Shown one piece after another: positions 28,225-36,387 of a DNA stretch of 64,000 nt. Both the position numbers and the translations under genes were made by a program. A model generated the notes under the pieces. It was not told the origin of the DNA, did not search any database, and worked only from the letters and a program-made list of their open reading frames with translations. This stretch comes from a bacterium. Lineage in GTDB: Bacteria; Bacteroidota; Bacteroidia; Flavobacteriales_D; Crocinitomicaceae. Location: the NCBI GenBank assembly GCA_024742305.1, contig JANSYQ010000004.1:62001-126000 (forward strand), read 5' to 3'. The number at the start of each line of letters is the position of its first letter. Position 1 is the stretch's first letter.

Positions 28225-28821
28225 TTATTCGTTTTCTGCAACCACTTCCTGTACTTCCGGGAAATGCTGCTTCAAAAGCGTTTCAATTCCACCTTTCAAC
28301 GTTGCCGTACTTGATGGACATCCGGAACAAGAACCTTTTAAAAGAACGTTTACTGTTCCGTTTTCGTATCCAAGGAAATCAATTGCACCGCCATCGTTTG
28401 CAACAGCAGGGGCAACGTATTCATCTAAAACCGCACGAATCGCATCATCCATTTCTGAAGGGGCGTACGTTTTTGCGGGCCTGCTTTCATCAGTTGGCTG
28501 AGCATTTACCGGCGGCATCATCACCAAAATGTCCTTTCCATCCTCAATCCAGTTTTTGATAAACTCGCGCAGCTCCATCGTGATGAAATCCCACGACAGG
28601 TTATCGGTTTTTGTGATTGTTACAAAGTTGGATGCAATAAACACGCCATTTACAAACGGTAGGTTGAACAATTCTTCTGCCAACGGTGAATATCCCTTCG
28701 CCTCGGCCATGCTATTAAATTGAGCAGAATCTCCCGTTCCAAGCAAGTGCTTATTGGCAACAAACTTCATGGTTGCCGGGTTCGGAGTCATTTCTGCGTA
28801 TATAGATACTGGCACTTTCAT
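28225..28821 (-). CDS. NifU-like (Nfu) iron-sulfur cluster carrier
   Basis: A 198-residue protein with two Nfu domains. The N-terminal Scaffold_Nfu/NifU-N domain (about 1-90) has TPNPATMKFVANKHLL. The C-terminal NifU domain (about 115-190) has the cluster-binding C-x2-C in GSCSGCPSSTATLKGGIETLL. Such proteins receive 4Fe-4S clusters and hand them to apo-enzymes in the cytoplasm. A -7 box on the minus strand (28838-28845) lies 16 bases before the ATG, and a small lipoprotein gene follows. The upstream intergenic region is shared with the divergent Cys-rich membrane protein gene. Confidence 0.93.
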   Translation of the reverse strand: MKVPVSIYAEMTPNPATMKFVANKHLLGTGDSAQFNSMAEAKGYSPLAEELFNLPFVNGVFIASNFVTITKTDNLSWDFITMELREFIKNWIEDGKDILVMMPPVNAQPTDESRPAKTYAPSEMDDAIRAVLDEYVAPAVANDGGAIDFLGYENGTVNVLLKGSCSGCPSSTATLKGGIETLLKQHFPEVQEVVAENE

Positions 28822-28837
28822 AATCCTGAATTTTTAA

Positions 28838-28845
28838 CAAAATTA
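28838..28845 (-). promoter_or_regulatory. -7 box (TAATTTTG) of the Nfu operon
   Basis: A consensus TAnnTTTG on the minus strand, 16 bases before the Nfu start codon. It is divergent to the promoter at 28879-28910. Confidence 0.5.
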
Positions 28846-28878
28846 CGGGAAACAATCCAAGAATTGGGCGAAAAGTGG

Positions 28879-28910
28879 TTGAATTTCCACATTCAATTGT
28901 CGTATCTTTG
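28879..28910 (+). promoter_or_regulatory. Promoter (TTG-N21-TATCTTTG) giving a leaderless transcript
   Basis: TTG at 28879-28881 is followed after 21 bases by TATCTTTG (28903-28910). The GTG start codon of the Cys-rich protein begins 4 bases later, so transcription should start at or very near the first codon. Confidence 0.65.
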
Positions 28911-28914
28911 TATT

Positions 28915-29343
28915 GTGAAGTGGGCAAAATCCATAGCAATTAGTGCAATGGCCATGTTCTTGTTCGTAGGGAGCATTGGAGTCGGCATATTTTCAAAGGT
29001 ATGTCCCGAGGATGGTGTGAACATCTCGTACTTCGTACCAGGAGAGAACGAATGCTGCAAACGCGAGGCCCAACAAAAAGATTGCGGCGACTGCTGTGCA
29101 TCGGAACACGAAAAGCCAGCGGATGATTGTTGCGACATCAGTGTCGAGTTGGTCAAAGTAAAGCTTGATTTCCTCAATGATTTTCAGGTAAAAGCCGTTA
29201 TTTTTACTTCTAATGAGGTGCAGCCCGTTTGGGTTTCAGAAGCAATCGTTCCTGTTGCTACTATTTTCACCGCTTCCGGATCTGATCCACCACCAATTCA
29301 AGGAAGAGATCGTCTTGTTGATTTCCAACAATGGTTGATTTGA
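28915..29343 (+). CDS. Cys-rich small membrane/secreted protein (HYC_CC_PP-like), possible metal-linked
   Basis: A 142-residue protein that starts with a hydrophobic export segment (KWAKSIAISAMAMFLFVGSIGVG). The mature part has Cys clusters (KVCPED, ECCKRE, DCGDCCASE, DCCDIS) and a proline end (GSDPPPIQGRD), a pattern like the HYC_CC_PP family of Bacteroidota. I chose the GTG at 28915 because it sits 4 bases after a full promoter and directly before the export signal; the longer upstream reading would cover the promoter. The TonB receptor gene follows after 48 bases. Both proteins have paired Cys, so a shared role in copper or other heavy-metal handling is plausible, but only inferred. Confidence 0.75.
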   Translation: MKWAKSIAISAMAMFLFVGSIGVGIFSKVCPEDGVNISYFVPGENECCKREAQQKDCGDCCASEHEKPADDCCDISVELVKVKLDFLNDFQVKAVIFTSNEVQPVWVSEAIVPVATIFTASGSDPPPIQGRDRLVDFQQWLI

Positions 29344-29391
29344 TACATCACTTTCGAACAAATCGAAGGTTGAACGTAAAATCAAATCAAA

Positions 29392-31605
29392 ATGAAACTA
29401 ATACTTTTTATACTTTGTGCACTGTGGTTCGGTGCCGCCCAAGCTCAAATTAAGGGAGTCGTCCTTGGTGAAATGGCTGATGGCAAGAAAGAACCTATTT
29501 ACGGAGCAAAAGTTCGTTTGCTTCAATCAGGTAAGCGCGATATCACAACAGAAACTGGTGAATTTCGCATTATTTTACCGAAAGAACTTCCTGATACCAT
29601 GGTCGTTTCCGCCCGCGGATTCTACAACGACACGATAATCGTCACCAAAGATGACCGCTTTACCGGAATGGCAATTACGCTCTATTCAGATGTTATTCTG
29701 CCGGATGTTGTGGTATCATATTGGAAGTCCTCCCGAAACATTTCCCGAATGAAGGTGCTACATGTGGAGGAGCTGTCAGACAAAGAACTGCGAAAAGCAG
29801 CCTGTTGTAATCTCTCCGAGTCATTTGAAACGAATGCTGCGGTAGATGTAAACATTTCGGATGCCGTTTCAGGAGCTAAGAAAATTCAAATGATGGGACT
29901 CGACGGCGTTTACACGCAAATTCAAATGGAGAATATTCCGTATTTGCGAGGGCTCGAAACTTCCTTCGGACTCGGTTCCATTCCGGGAACATGGATTGAA
30001 TCCATTCAAATAACCAAGGGAACCGGAAATGTAGTAAACGGCTATGAATCCATGGCAGGACTTATCAACCTAGAATTGAAGAAGCCGGAACAAATGGAAC
30101 GGCTGTACCTGAATGCTTACGTGAATCGAATGGGGCGGAATGAGTTGAATTTCAATTCAGGATTTAAGTTGAACGATAAATGGTCCTCGGGTTGGTTTGC
30201 CCATTATTCGTCCATTCCACTCGAAATGGATGGAAATGATGACGGGTTTCGAGATGTTCCAACTGGAATGAACCTTGCTGTATTGAATCGCTACAACTAC
30301 GAAGGCGAGAATATGGAGGCGCAATTCGGGATTAATGCACACATGGACGACAAGATTGGTGGTCAAATGTCCCGGTTGGATGTAGTTGGCGATCGTTATT
30401 TGGTCAACATTAAATCCAGACACATTGATGCTTTCGGTAAAACCGGCTTCTTTATGAAGCAACCTTACAATTCCATTGGCGTTGTGTACAACTTGAAATA
30501 CCAATCGTTTGATGCGAGCTTTGGTCCGCGCGTGTTTGAAGGCGAAGAAAAGAGAGGGTATATCAACGCTATCTACGATGGGATTTTTGGGAATACCGAT
30601 CACAAGTACAAGGTAGGCGTTAGTGGTGTATACTCAGATATTTATCAACGGGCAGATTCATTGGTTCAAGATCGTGTGGAAATTGTTCCTGGGGCATTTT
30701 TCGAATACACAATGACCAGTTCTCGACATTCGTTGGTGGCTGGTGTTCGCGGGGATTACCACAACTTGTTCGGATTTCAATATGCACCACGAGTTCATTA
30801 TAAGTTTGCACTAACGGAGTACACCGACTTGCGTGCCACTGGAGGAAAAGGATGGCGCGTTCCCAATTATTTAATTGATAACGTTTCACTCTTAGCGAAT
30901 AATCAAGAGTGGATTGCCCCTACGGAGTCTTTGCCAGAAGTTTCGTGGAACGTAGGAGGAAGCTTTGTTCAGCGATTCAAACTTTTCCAACGAGAAGGTT
31001 CATTGGTGCTGGATTTTTATCACACAACTTTCGAAAACCAGTTGGTGGTAGATCGCGACGCGAATACTTCGGCTATCGTGTTTAGCAATCTTGATGGTGG
31101 TTCATTCTCCAACAGTTTTCAGTCGGAGTTAACCTTCCGCCCGTTCAAGACTATTGAACTTCGCTTTGCCTACAAGTACCTCGATGTTAGAGCCGAGTTT
31201 GGCGGTATCCTTCAGCAACAAGTTATGGTTCCCAAGCACCGTGGTTTTGCCAATTTAGGGCATGTATCGCGCAACAAGCGTTGGGAGTTTGACATCACAG
31301 CTTCTGTATTTGGACAAGCGCGTTTGCCACAAGTTATGTTGCCAAATGGAGAACTTTCTACAGTCAATACAAGCGAAGTGTTCGCGATTGTAAATGCTCA
31401 GTTAACGCACGTTTATAAGCGATGGGACTTCTATCTCGGTGGCGAAAACTTGGGGAATTACCGTCAATCAAATCCTATTATTGATGCAGCGAATCCATTC
31501 AGCGATACCTTTAACGCAACGCGCGTTTGGGCGCCAATTTTCGGAATGAACATTTACGCTGGAATTCGTTTTTCTATAGAGCAGCCGGAAGAAGGTAAGA
31601 AATAA
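29392..31605 (+). CDS. TonB-dependent receptor (putative metal or siderophore uptake)
   Basis: A 737-residue outer-membrane receptor: signal peptide (about 1-18, ending AAQAQ), a CarboxypepD_reg-like domain (about 20-100), a plug domain (about 115-235, with LSESFETNAAVDVNISDA and ITKGTGNVVNGYESMAG) and a C-terminal barrel ending NIYAGIRFSIEQPEEGKK. A Cys pair just before the plug (RKAACCNLSESF) is notable. Such receptors import scarce ligands with energy from TonB-ExbBD. The Cys-rich protein upstream and this Cys pair favour a metal substrate, but no regulator or ATPase is present to confirm it. A strong terminator follows. Confidence 0.9.
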   Translation: MKLILFILCALWFGAAQAQIKGVVLGEMADGKKEPIYGAKVRLLQSGKRDITTETGEFRIILPKELPDTMVVSARGFYNDTIIVTKDDRFTGMAITLYSDVILPDVVVSYWKSSRNISRMKVLHVEELSDKELRKAACCNLSESFETNAAVDVNISDAVSGAKKIQMMGLDGVYTQIQMENIPYLRGLETSFGLGSIPGTWIESIQITKGTGNVVNGYESMAGLINLELKKPEQMERLYLNAYVNRMGRNELNFNSGFKLNDKWSSGWFAHYSSIPLEMDGNDDGFRDVPTGMNLAVLNRYNYEGENMEAQFGINAHMDDKIGGQMSRLDVVGDRYLVNIKSRHIDAFGKTGFFMKQPYNSIGVVYNLKYQSFDASFGPRVFEGEEKRGYINAIYDGIFGNTDHKYKVGVSGVYSDIYQRADSLVQDRVEIVPGAFFEYTMTSSRHSLVAGVRGDYHNLFGFQYAPRVHYKFALTEYTDLRATGGKGWRVPNYLIDNVSLLANNQEWIAPTESLPEVSWNVGGSFVQRFKLFQREGSLVLDFYHTTFENQLVVDRDANTSAIVFSNLDGGSFSNSFQSELTFRPFKTIELRFAYKYLDVRAEFGGILQQQVMVPKHRGFANLGHVSRNKRWEFDITASVFGQARLPQVMLPNGELSTVNTSEVFAIVNAQLTHVYKRWDFYLGGENLGNYRQSNPIIDAANPFSDTFNATRVWAPIFGMNIYAGIRFSIEQPEEGKK

Positions 31606-31627
31606 TATTTGGCATTTTTAAATTGAG

Positions 31628-31657
31628 CCACCTCGCATGAAAGTGAGGTGGTTTTTT
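31628..31657 (+). terminator. Rho-independent terminator after the TonB receptor gene
   Basis: CCACCTC (31628-31634) pairs with GAGGTGG (31645-31651) across a 10-base loop and is followed by six T. Confidence 0.8.
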
Positions 31658-31725
31658 CATTTAACACTTATTATCTTCGAAAAAAGATTCATTCTTCCCC
31701 TACCTTCCTATCTTTAGACTAGCGT

Positions 31726-34368
31726 ATGAAAAAAAGCCTTTTGCAGTGGGAAATTTGGGTGGGATGTGTAATAACATTCCTTTGGCTATCTGCTGATGCT
31801 ACAGCGCAATTTGCGCAACCCAAAGCACGCTTTGTGGCGAGTGATGTGCAACAGTTCGGCTTTGATGATTACCGCGTATTTCAGTGGCGCGATCAGTACG
31901 AAGTACTTACGTACCGAGATTCACTCAAACAACCCATTCCGTATAAATCTATGCTGCAAGGAAGCGTCGATCACGTAAACCTTGTTTTGGATAAGTCGGT
32001 AGATACATTATCCCGACTTTCCTTCAAAATGGGCGACTCTTCTGTTGTTTTGAATTACACCCGAATCTCGCGAGATACCTTGCAATTAGAACTTCCTCCA
32101 GCCGATTCGAATTATTTGCTGAAGGTCTACTACAACAAACAGCTTGAAACGGCATTGCAGGTTATCAATTATGAAGAACTAACGTTCAAAGTGAAAGTAA
32201 TTCCTTTGACTGGTAAAACAGAGGCCGATAGTTTGCACCAGTATCTCAATCGCATTTATGCTCAGGCGGGAATTAGCCTCGATGTGAGCGTGGAGGAACG
32301 CTACAAACTCAATTCAGAAATAGATAGCATCTTCGCAAATCCAAGTAAGGATCACGACAGGTATACCCAACAAATGATTGAGGTGCGCGACGATTATTTT
32401 GATCAATTTGGACAGGAAGAAAATACCTACTACATCTTCATTGTTGCCGATTTCGTTGCGCCGGAGGTTCAAGGGTACATGGTACGTAACAAAGGTGTTG
32501 GGTTTGTGAAAACGGGAGCAAACGATGTGTTCTACGAAATAGCCCATCAGCTCGGGTATGGCATCGGTCAGTTCAACGATTTATGGAAAGATAAAGGTCC
32601 CACAAAAGGAACGACAAGAAACCTGATGGACATCCAGGGGACGCACTTAACCCATGAGCAGTGGGGTATGATTCGCTCCAGCGGTGGATTGATTTCCTAT
32701 TTCGATGATTTTGAAGATGTTCGGGCCAACAACGGAATTATCGCCTATTATCTCTGGGAAGAGAACAAAGACGGCACTATCAAGGTGGAGAATAATAATC
32801 TTTTAGGAGCCGTAACGCGTCCCTTTAAGCGCAATACGTATTCCCTTTATTTGGACATTGACAACTTCCTGTTTTATCAACTGTTTGATATTGGTCCGTA
32901 CTCGATTTGCTTGCTGCATTTCCTGAGTCTGTTCCTCATGATATTCAGTTCGATTTGGATACGAAGAAGAGTCGTGCGGCGCGTTCAATTCATAAAAAAA
33001 CGTTGGATTTTCCGTTTTTCAACTCGGATTTTGAGTTTTGGCGTTCATGGCGTGCTCTTTTGGGCGCTGTTCCTTTTAATCAATGAAGGGTATTACATGT
33101 TTGAAGTGGATAACGGTAAAATTGAAAGTCTTGATGGAAAATCTCTTTTCCGAACCAAACGTGAATTGTTTAATAATCAAAACCTTCGACGAAAAGCAGA
33201 GGAAAATCTCGGTTCAGAGGTACTCATTAAAAAGAGTAATGGTGAATGGATTCTAGAGAAGCGAAAACCAGTTCTTTACTTCACTGTCAGGCGAAAGAAT
33301 GGCAAACGCACCCTTCGTTTTAAAGAAGATTCGGAAACATTGTACTTACCAACATTGAACTACAGACGAAAAGTGAAAACACATTATTTCGTATATCGCT
33401 ATGTTGATGAAAACGATGAAATAGTACAAGAGAAAGTCTTCAACCACGTGGGAGTTGACATCACGGAGAAATTGTTTTTGGAGGATCCAGCCGAGCGAAT
33501 CGTATTGTTCGTAAATGGATACCGACCAACCTCCTTGGGAGGTTCTTTTGAGGATAACTTCCGGGATGTTCAGAGAAAAGGTCTCGAGTTCCCGAATTCA
33601 TCCAATGTAATAGATACTACTGATGGCTTTAATTATTGGAGGCCATATAAGGAGATTGACTTAAAATTTGCAAAGCGACTCAATGCAACGGCACGCTATT
33701 ACGCAGATGGACATCATTCGGTTTCTACTTCAAATCACGAAACACTCATTGATTTTACGCAGCACTCATTGAACTATCCTAAGCGGTGTAAAAACAAGAA
33801 CAGACATGTTTGTAAATACCAAAAGAAGGGATGGAAATGGCTCGGTTTGCAGCGAAATGTACCGACCTATGAAACGCAGCCATTGGACCCGAATGAAGAT
33901 GGATTTGAGCAGCGCAGGGAAAACGGTCGAATTGCCGGAAGAAACTTTCTGCAAATGTTGAACGAAATTCCAAGCAATTCTGACGACGACACCCTCTTCA
34001 TTGTTGCGCACAGCATGGGATACGCTTATGCGTTAGGTATTATTGATGTCATGAGAGGTAAAATCAACTTTGGTGGCTTCTACATCATTGCTGCGGAAAA
34101 TGCGGAATCGGGTGAAGTAGTGGAGGCTGAATGGGAAGAAATTTGGCAATTTGGAAGCGACTTTGAGGCTCACAAGATATCGGCGCCTTGCCTCCTCGAT
34201 GGAATTGCACCGCAAACAAAAGCGGCGGGCTTATCGCCTCGGAAACGCGTATATATCCCGGAAAAATATTACAACCGAATGGGCTTCTTCGATTCGCACT
34301 TCGTTGGTCACTACACTTGGATTTTTGATATTCCTGAGGACGAACCGGGTTACATTGAGCAGCGGTAA
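31726..34368 (+). CDS. Membrane-anchored protein with metallopeptidase-like and alpha/beta-hydrolase regions
   Basis: An 880-residue protein of unusual layout. It starts with an export signal (about 1-27), followed by a beta-rich region and a segment near residues 165-340 containing FYEIAHQLGYGIG, which resembles a metallopeptidase active-site helix but lacks the first His of HExxH. Two membrane helices follow (about 385-411 and 435-455), then a basic linker. The C-terminal part is an alpha/beta hydrolase or lipase: strand RIVLFVNGY (oxyanion region), nucleophile VAHSMGYAYA (Ser near 763) and a late His in SHFVGHYTW. The end is probably periplasmic or cytoplasmic depending on topology. It is a single gene flanked by a terminator. 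Substrate and role are unknown. Confidence 0.65.
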   Translation: MKKSLLQWEIWVGCVITFLWLSADATAQFAQPKARFVASDVQQFGFDDYRVFQWRDQYEVLTYRDSLKQPIPYKSMLQGSVDHVNLVLDKSVDTLSRLSFKMGDSSVVLNYTRISRDTLQLELPPADSNYLLKVYYNKQLETALQVINYEELTFKVKVIPLTGKTEADSLHQYLNRIYAQAGISLDVSVEERYKLNSEIDSIFANPSKDHDRYTQQMIEVRDDYFDQFGQEENTYYIFIVADFVAPEVQGYMVRNKGVGFVKTGANDVFYEIAHQLGYGIGQFNDLWKDKGPTKGTTRNLMDIQGTHLTHEQWGMIRSSGGLISYFDDFEDVRANNGIIAYYLWEENKDGTIKVENNNLLGAVTRPFKRNTYSLYLDIDNFLFYQLFDIGPYSICLLHFLSLFLMIFSSIWIRRRVVRRVQFIKKRWIFRFSTRILSFGVHGVLFWALFLLINEGYYMFEVDNGKIESLDGKSLFRTKRELFNNQNLRRKAEENLGSEVLIKKSNGEWILEKRKPVLYFTVRRKNGKRTLRFKEDSETLYLPTLNYRRKVKTHYFVYRYVDENDEIVQEKVFNHVGVDITEKLFLEDPAERIVLFVNGYRPTSLGGSFEDNFRDVQRKGLEFPNSSNVIDTTDGFNYWRPYKEIDLKFAKRLNATARYYADGHHSVSTSNHETLIDFTQHSLNYPKRCKNKNRHVCKYQKKGWKWLGLQRNVPTYETQPLDPNEDGFEQRRENGRIAGRNFLQMLNEIPSNSDDDTLFIVAHSMGYAYALGIIDVMRGKINFGGFYIIAAENAESGEVVEAEWEEIWQFGSDFEAHKISAPCLLDGIAPQTKAAGLSPRKRVYIPEKYYNRMGFFDSHFVGHYTWIFDIPEDEPGYIEQR

Positions 34369-34498
34369 AACAGTGAAAAGTTAGAGGAGAGAAGTCAGAA
34401 GTGTGTAATCGCTATACTTCTTAACGTATATAGACCGTATCTTTTGACTTTCAGTCTTTTCTCTTTTGTCTAGCGTCTACAATTCTAGCGTCTCCACA

Positions 34499-34909
34499 TC
34501 ACTTCACCTTCCGAAGTACCAATCGAGAAAATTCACCGACAGGCGCATTATTTGCTTCGAGCACCATTCTCCACGGTGACATTCGTATAATGGTATATTC
34601 ACGGTATTCAAAACCAAACCCATTTGAAACAGTCATTTCCAAAGTAGTTCCACGATCACTGATACGATATACGCCCGTTGTTAAATCGTCTGTTTCGAAA
34701 TTGTGTGCCGAGAAATCGCAGTAGTCATCTTGTCGCAACTTACAAAATTCGAATTCGTAAATTACGTCAGGGTCGGCGCTGCCATACCCTTGAATATCAG
34801 CATCAACAACGTTCCATTTTCCATCAATCCGATTTACTTTTCGTTGATTTTTGCTGCATGCAGATATAACTATCAACGACAAAATAACAAAGGACAAAAG
34901 CGTTTTCAT
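34499..34909 (-). CDS. Small lipocalin-like lipoprotein
   Basis: A 136-residue protein with a lipoprotein signal (MKTLLSFVILSLIVISACSKN, lipobox SAC). The body has the one-domain beta pattern seen in Bacteroidota lipocalin-like proteins: KWNVVDADIQGYG at the start, then strands ending RLVLRKVK. I chose the ATG at 34909 because the signal peptide begins there; an upstream start at 34942 adds non-signal residues. It is divergent from metK. No ligand can be named. Confidence 0.7.
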   Translation of the reverse strand: MKTLLSFVILSLIVISACSKNQRKVNRIDGKWNVVDADIQGYGSADPDVIYEFEFCKLRQDDYCDFSAHNFETDDLTTGVYRISDRGTTLEMTVSNGFGFEYREYTIIRMSPWRMVLEANNAPVGEFSRLVLRKVK

Positions 34910-35027
34910 GAGTTCGTTTTTACGGAAGACAGCAAAAAGCATTCCACACCCCTACTCATGAAGTCAAATTAAAGAACATTTCAGATTAAATTGTTACTTT
35001 CGCACTTCTAAAAGAAAACCAAATAAT

Positions 35028-36284
35028 ATGTCATATTTGTTTACTTCTGAGTCTGTTTCGGAAGGACACCCAGATAAAGTTTCAGATCAGATTTCTGACG
35101 CATTGATTGATCATTTTATGGCCTTCGATCCTGATTCTAAAGTTGCCTGTGAAACCTTGGTTACTACAGGTCAAGTTGTTTTGGCAGGGGAAGTAAAAAC
35201 GAATACGTACTTGGATGTTCAATCCATTGCACGCGAAACGATTCGTCGTATCGGATACACAAAGTCAGAGTACATGTTTGACGCAAATTCATGCGGAATT
35301 CTTTCAGCAATTCACGATCAATCCGATGACATTAACCAAGGAGTAGAGCGTGAGAACCCAGAAGATCAAGGAGCTGGGGATCAAGGTATGATGTTCGGGT
35401 ATGCAACGCGTGAAACAGAAAACTACATGCCGTTGGCGTTGGATCTTGCTCATAAGATTCTTCAAGAAATGTCAGACATTCGTAACAACGAGCCATCTAT
35501 CATTCCTTACTTGCGCCCCGATGCGAAATCGCAGGTAACGATCGAATACTCTGATGACAATACTCCACAGCGAATTGATACCATAGTAGTATCGACACAG
35601 CACGATGACTTCGCTTCAGAAACAGCGATGTTGGATAAAATCAAGCACGATATCACAACCATTGTAATTCCTCGCGTAAAAGCGAAATTGACTCCTGAAA
35701 TTCAGGCGTTGTTCACTGATGATATCAAATATCACATCAACCCAACTGGAATCTTCGTAATTGGAGGTCCTCATGGAGATACTGGTTTGACAGGAAGAAA
35801 AATCATCGTTGATACCTACGGTGGAAAAGGAGCACACGGTGGTGGAGCTTTTTCTGGGAAAGATCCTTCCAAAGTTGACCGTTCAGCGGCTTATGCAACA
35901 CGTCACATTGCTAAAAACATGGTAGCAGCGGGATTGTGTGATGAGGTATTGGTACAAGTTTCGTACGCCATTGGTGTAGCAGAACCTTGTGGATTGTTTA
36001 TTGATACGTATGGAACATCCAAAGTGGATATGACAGACGGAGAAATGGCAAAAAAGATTTCTGAGATTTTCGATATGCGCCCGTACTTCATCGAACAGCG
36101 ATTGAAGTTGCGTAATCCAATTTATTCGGAGACTGCAGCTTATGGGCACATGGGTCGAAAAAACGAAGTCGTTACAAAGACGTTCACAGCTCCTGATGGA
36201 ACAACGGTAACCAAAGATGTGGAATTGTTCACATGGGAAGCGTTGGATTACGTAGACAAAATCAAAGAAGCTTTCGGAATTTAA
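35028..36284 (+). CDS. metK: S-adenosylmethionine synthetase
   Basis: A 418-residue enzyme that makes S-adenosylmethionine from methionine and ATP. Signatures seen: [18 protein letters not shown] (about 9-26), [12 protein letters not shown] (about 117-128), [20 protein letters not shown] (about 243-262) and [19 protein letters not shown] (about 271-289). Length is usual for Bacteroidota MetK. The 5' region to the divergent lipoprotein gene is about 118 bases, with no SAM riboswitch fold that I could recognise. A strong terminator follows, so it is likely monocistronic. Confidence 0.98.
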   Translation: MSYLFTSESVSEGHPDKVSDQISDALIDHFMAFDPDSKVACETLVTTGQVVLAGEVKTNTYLDVQSIARETIRRIGYTKSEYMFDANSCGILSAIHDQSDDINQGVERENPEDQGAGDQGMMFGYATRETENYMPLALDLAHKILQEMSDIRNNEPSIIPYLRPDAKSQVTIEYSDDNTPQRIDTIVVSTQHDDFASETAMLDKIKHDITTIVIPRVKAKLTPEIQALFTDDIKYHINPTGIFVIGGPHGDTGLTGRKIIVDTYGGKGAHGGGAFSGKDPSKVDRSAAYATRHIAKNMVAAGLCDEVLVQVSYAIGVAEPCGLFIDTYGTSKVDMTDGEMAKKISEIFDMRPYFIEQRLKLRNPIYSETAAYGHMGRKNEVVTKTFTAPDGTTVTKDVELFTWEALDYVDKIKEAFGI

Positions 36285-36305
36285 CCGAAATAAAATAAGA
36301 ATTGT

Positions 36306-36346
36306 AAACCCCGTACATTGAGTAAAATCAAGATACGGGGTTTTTT
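36306..36346 (+). terminator. Rho-independent terminator after metK
   Basis: A 10-bp perfect stem (AAACCCCGTA at 36306-36315 with TACGGGGTTT at 36334-36343) is followed by a T-run. Confidence 0.85.
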
Positions 36347-36387
36347 GTTTCTCGGTGAATTGCCAAACAAATCGTAATTTTAGTGCT

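Noticed and set aside
34910-35027. SAM riboswitch upstream of metK
   Set aside because: The leader is short and I could not draw a SAM-I or SAM-II fold; nothing supports it.
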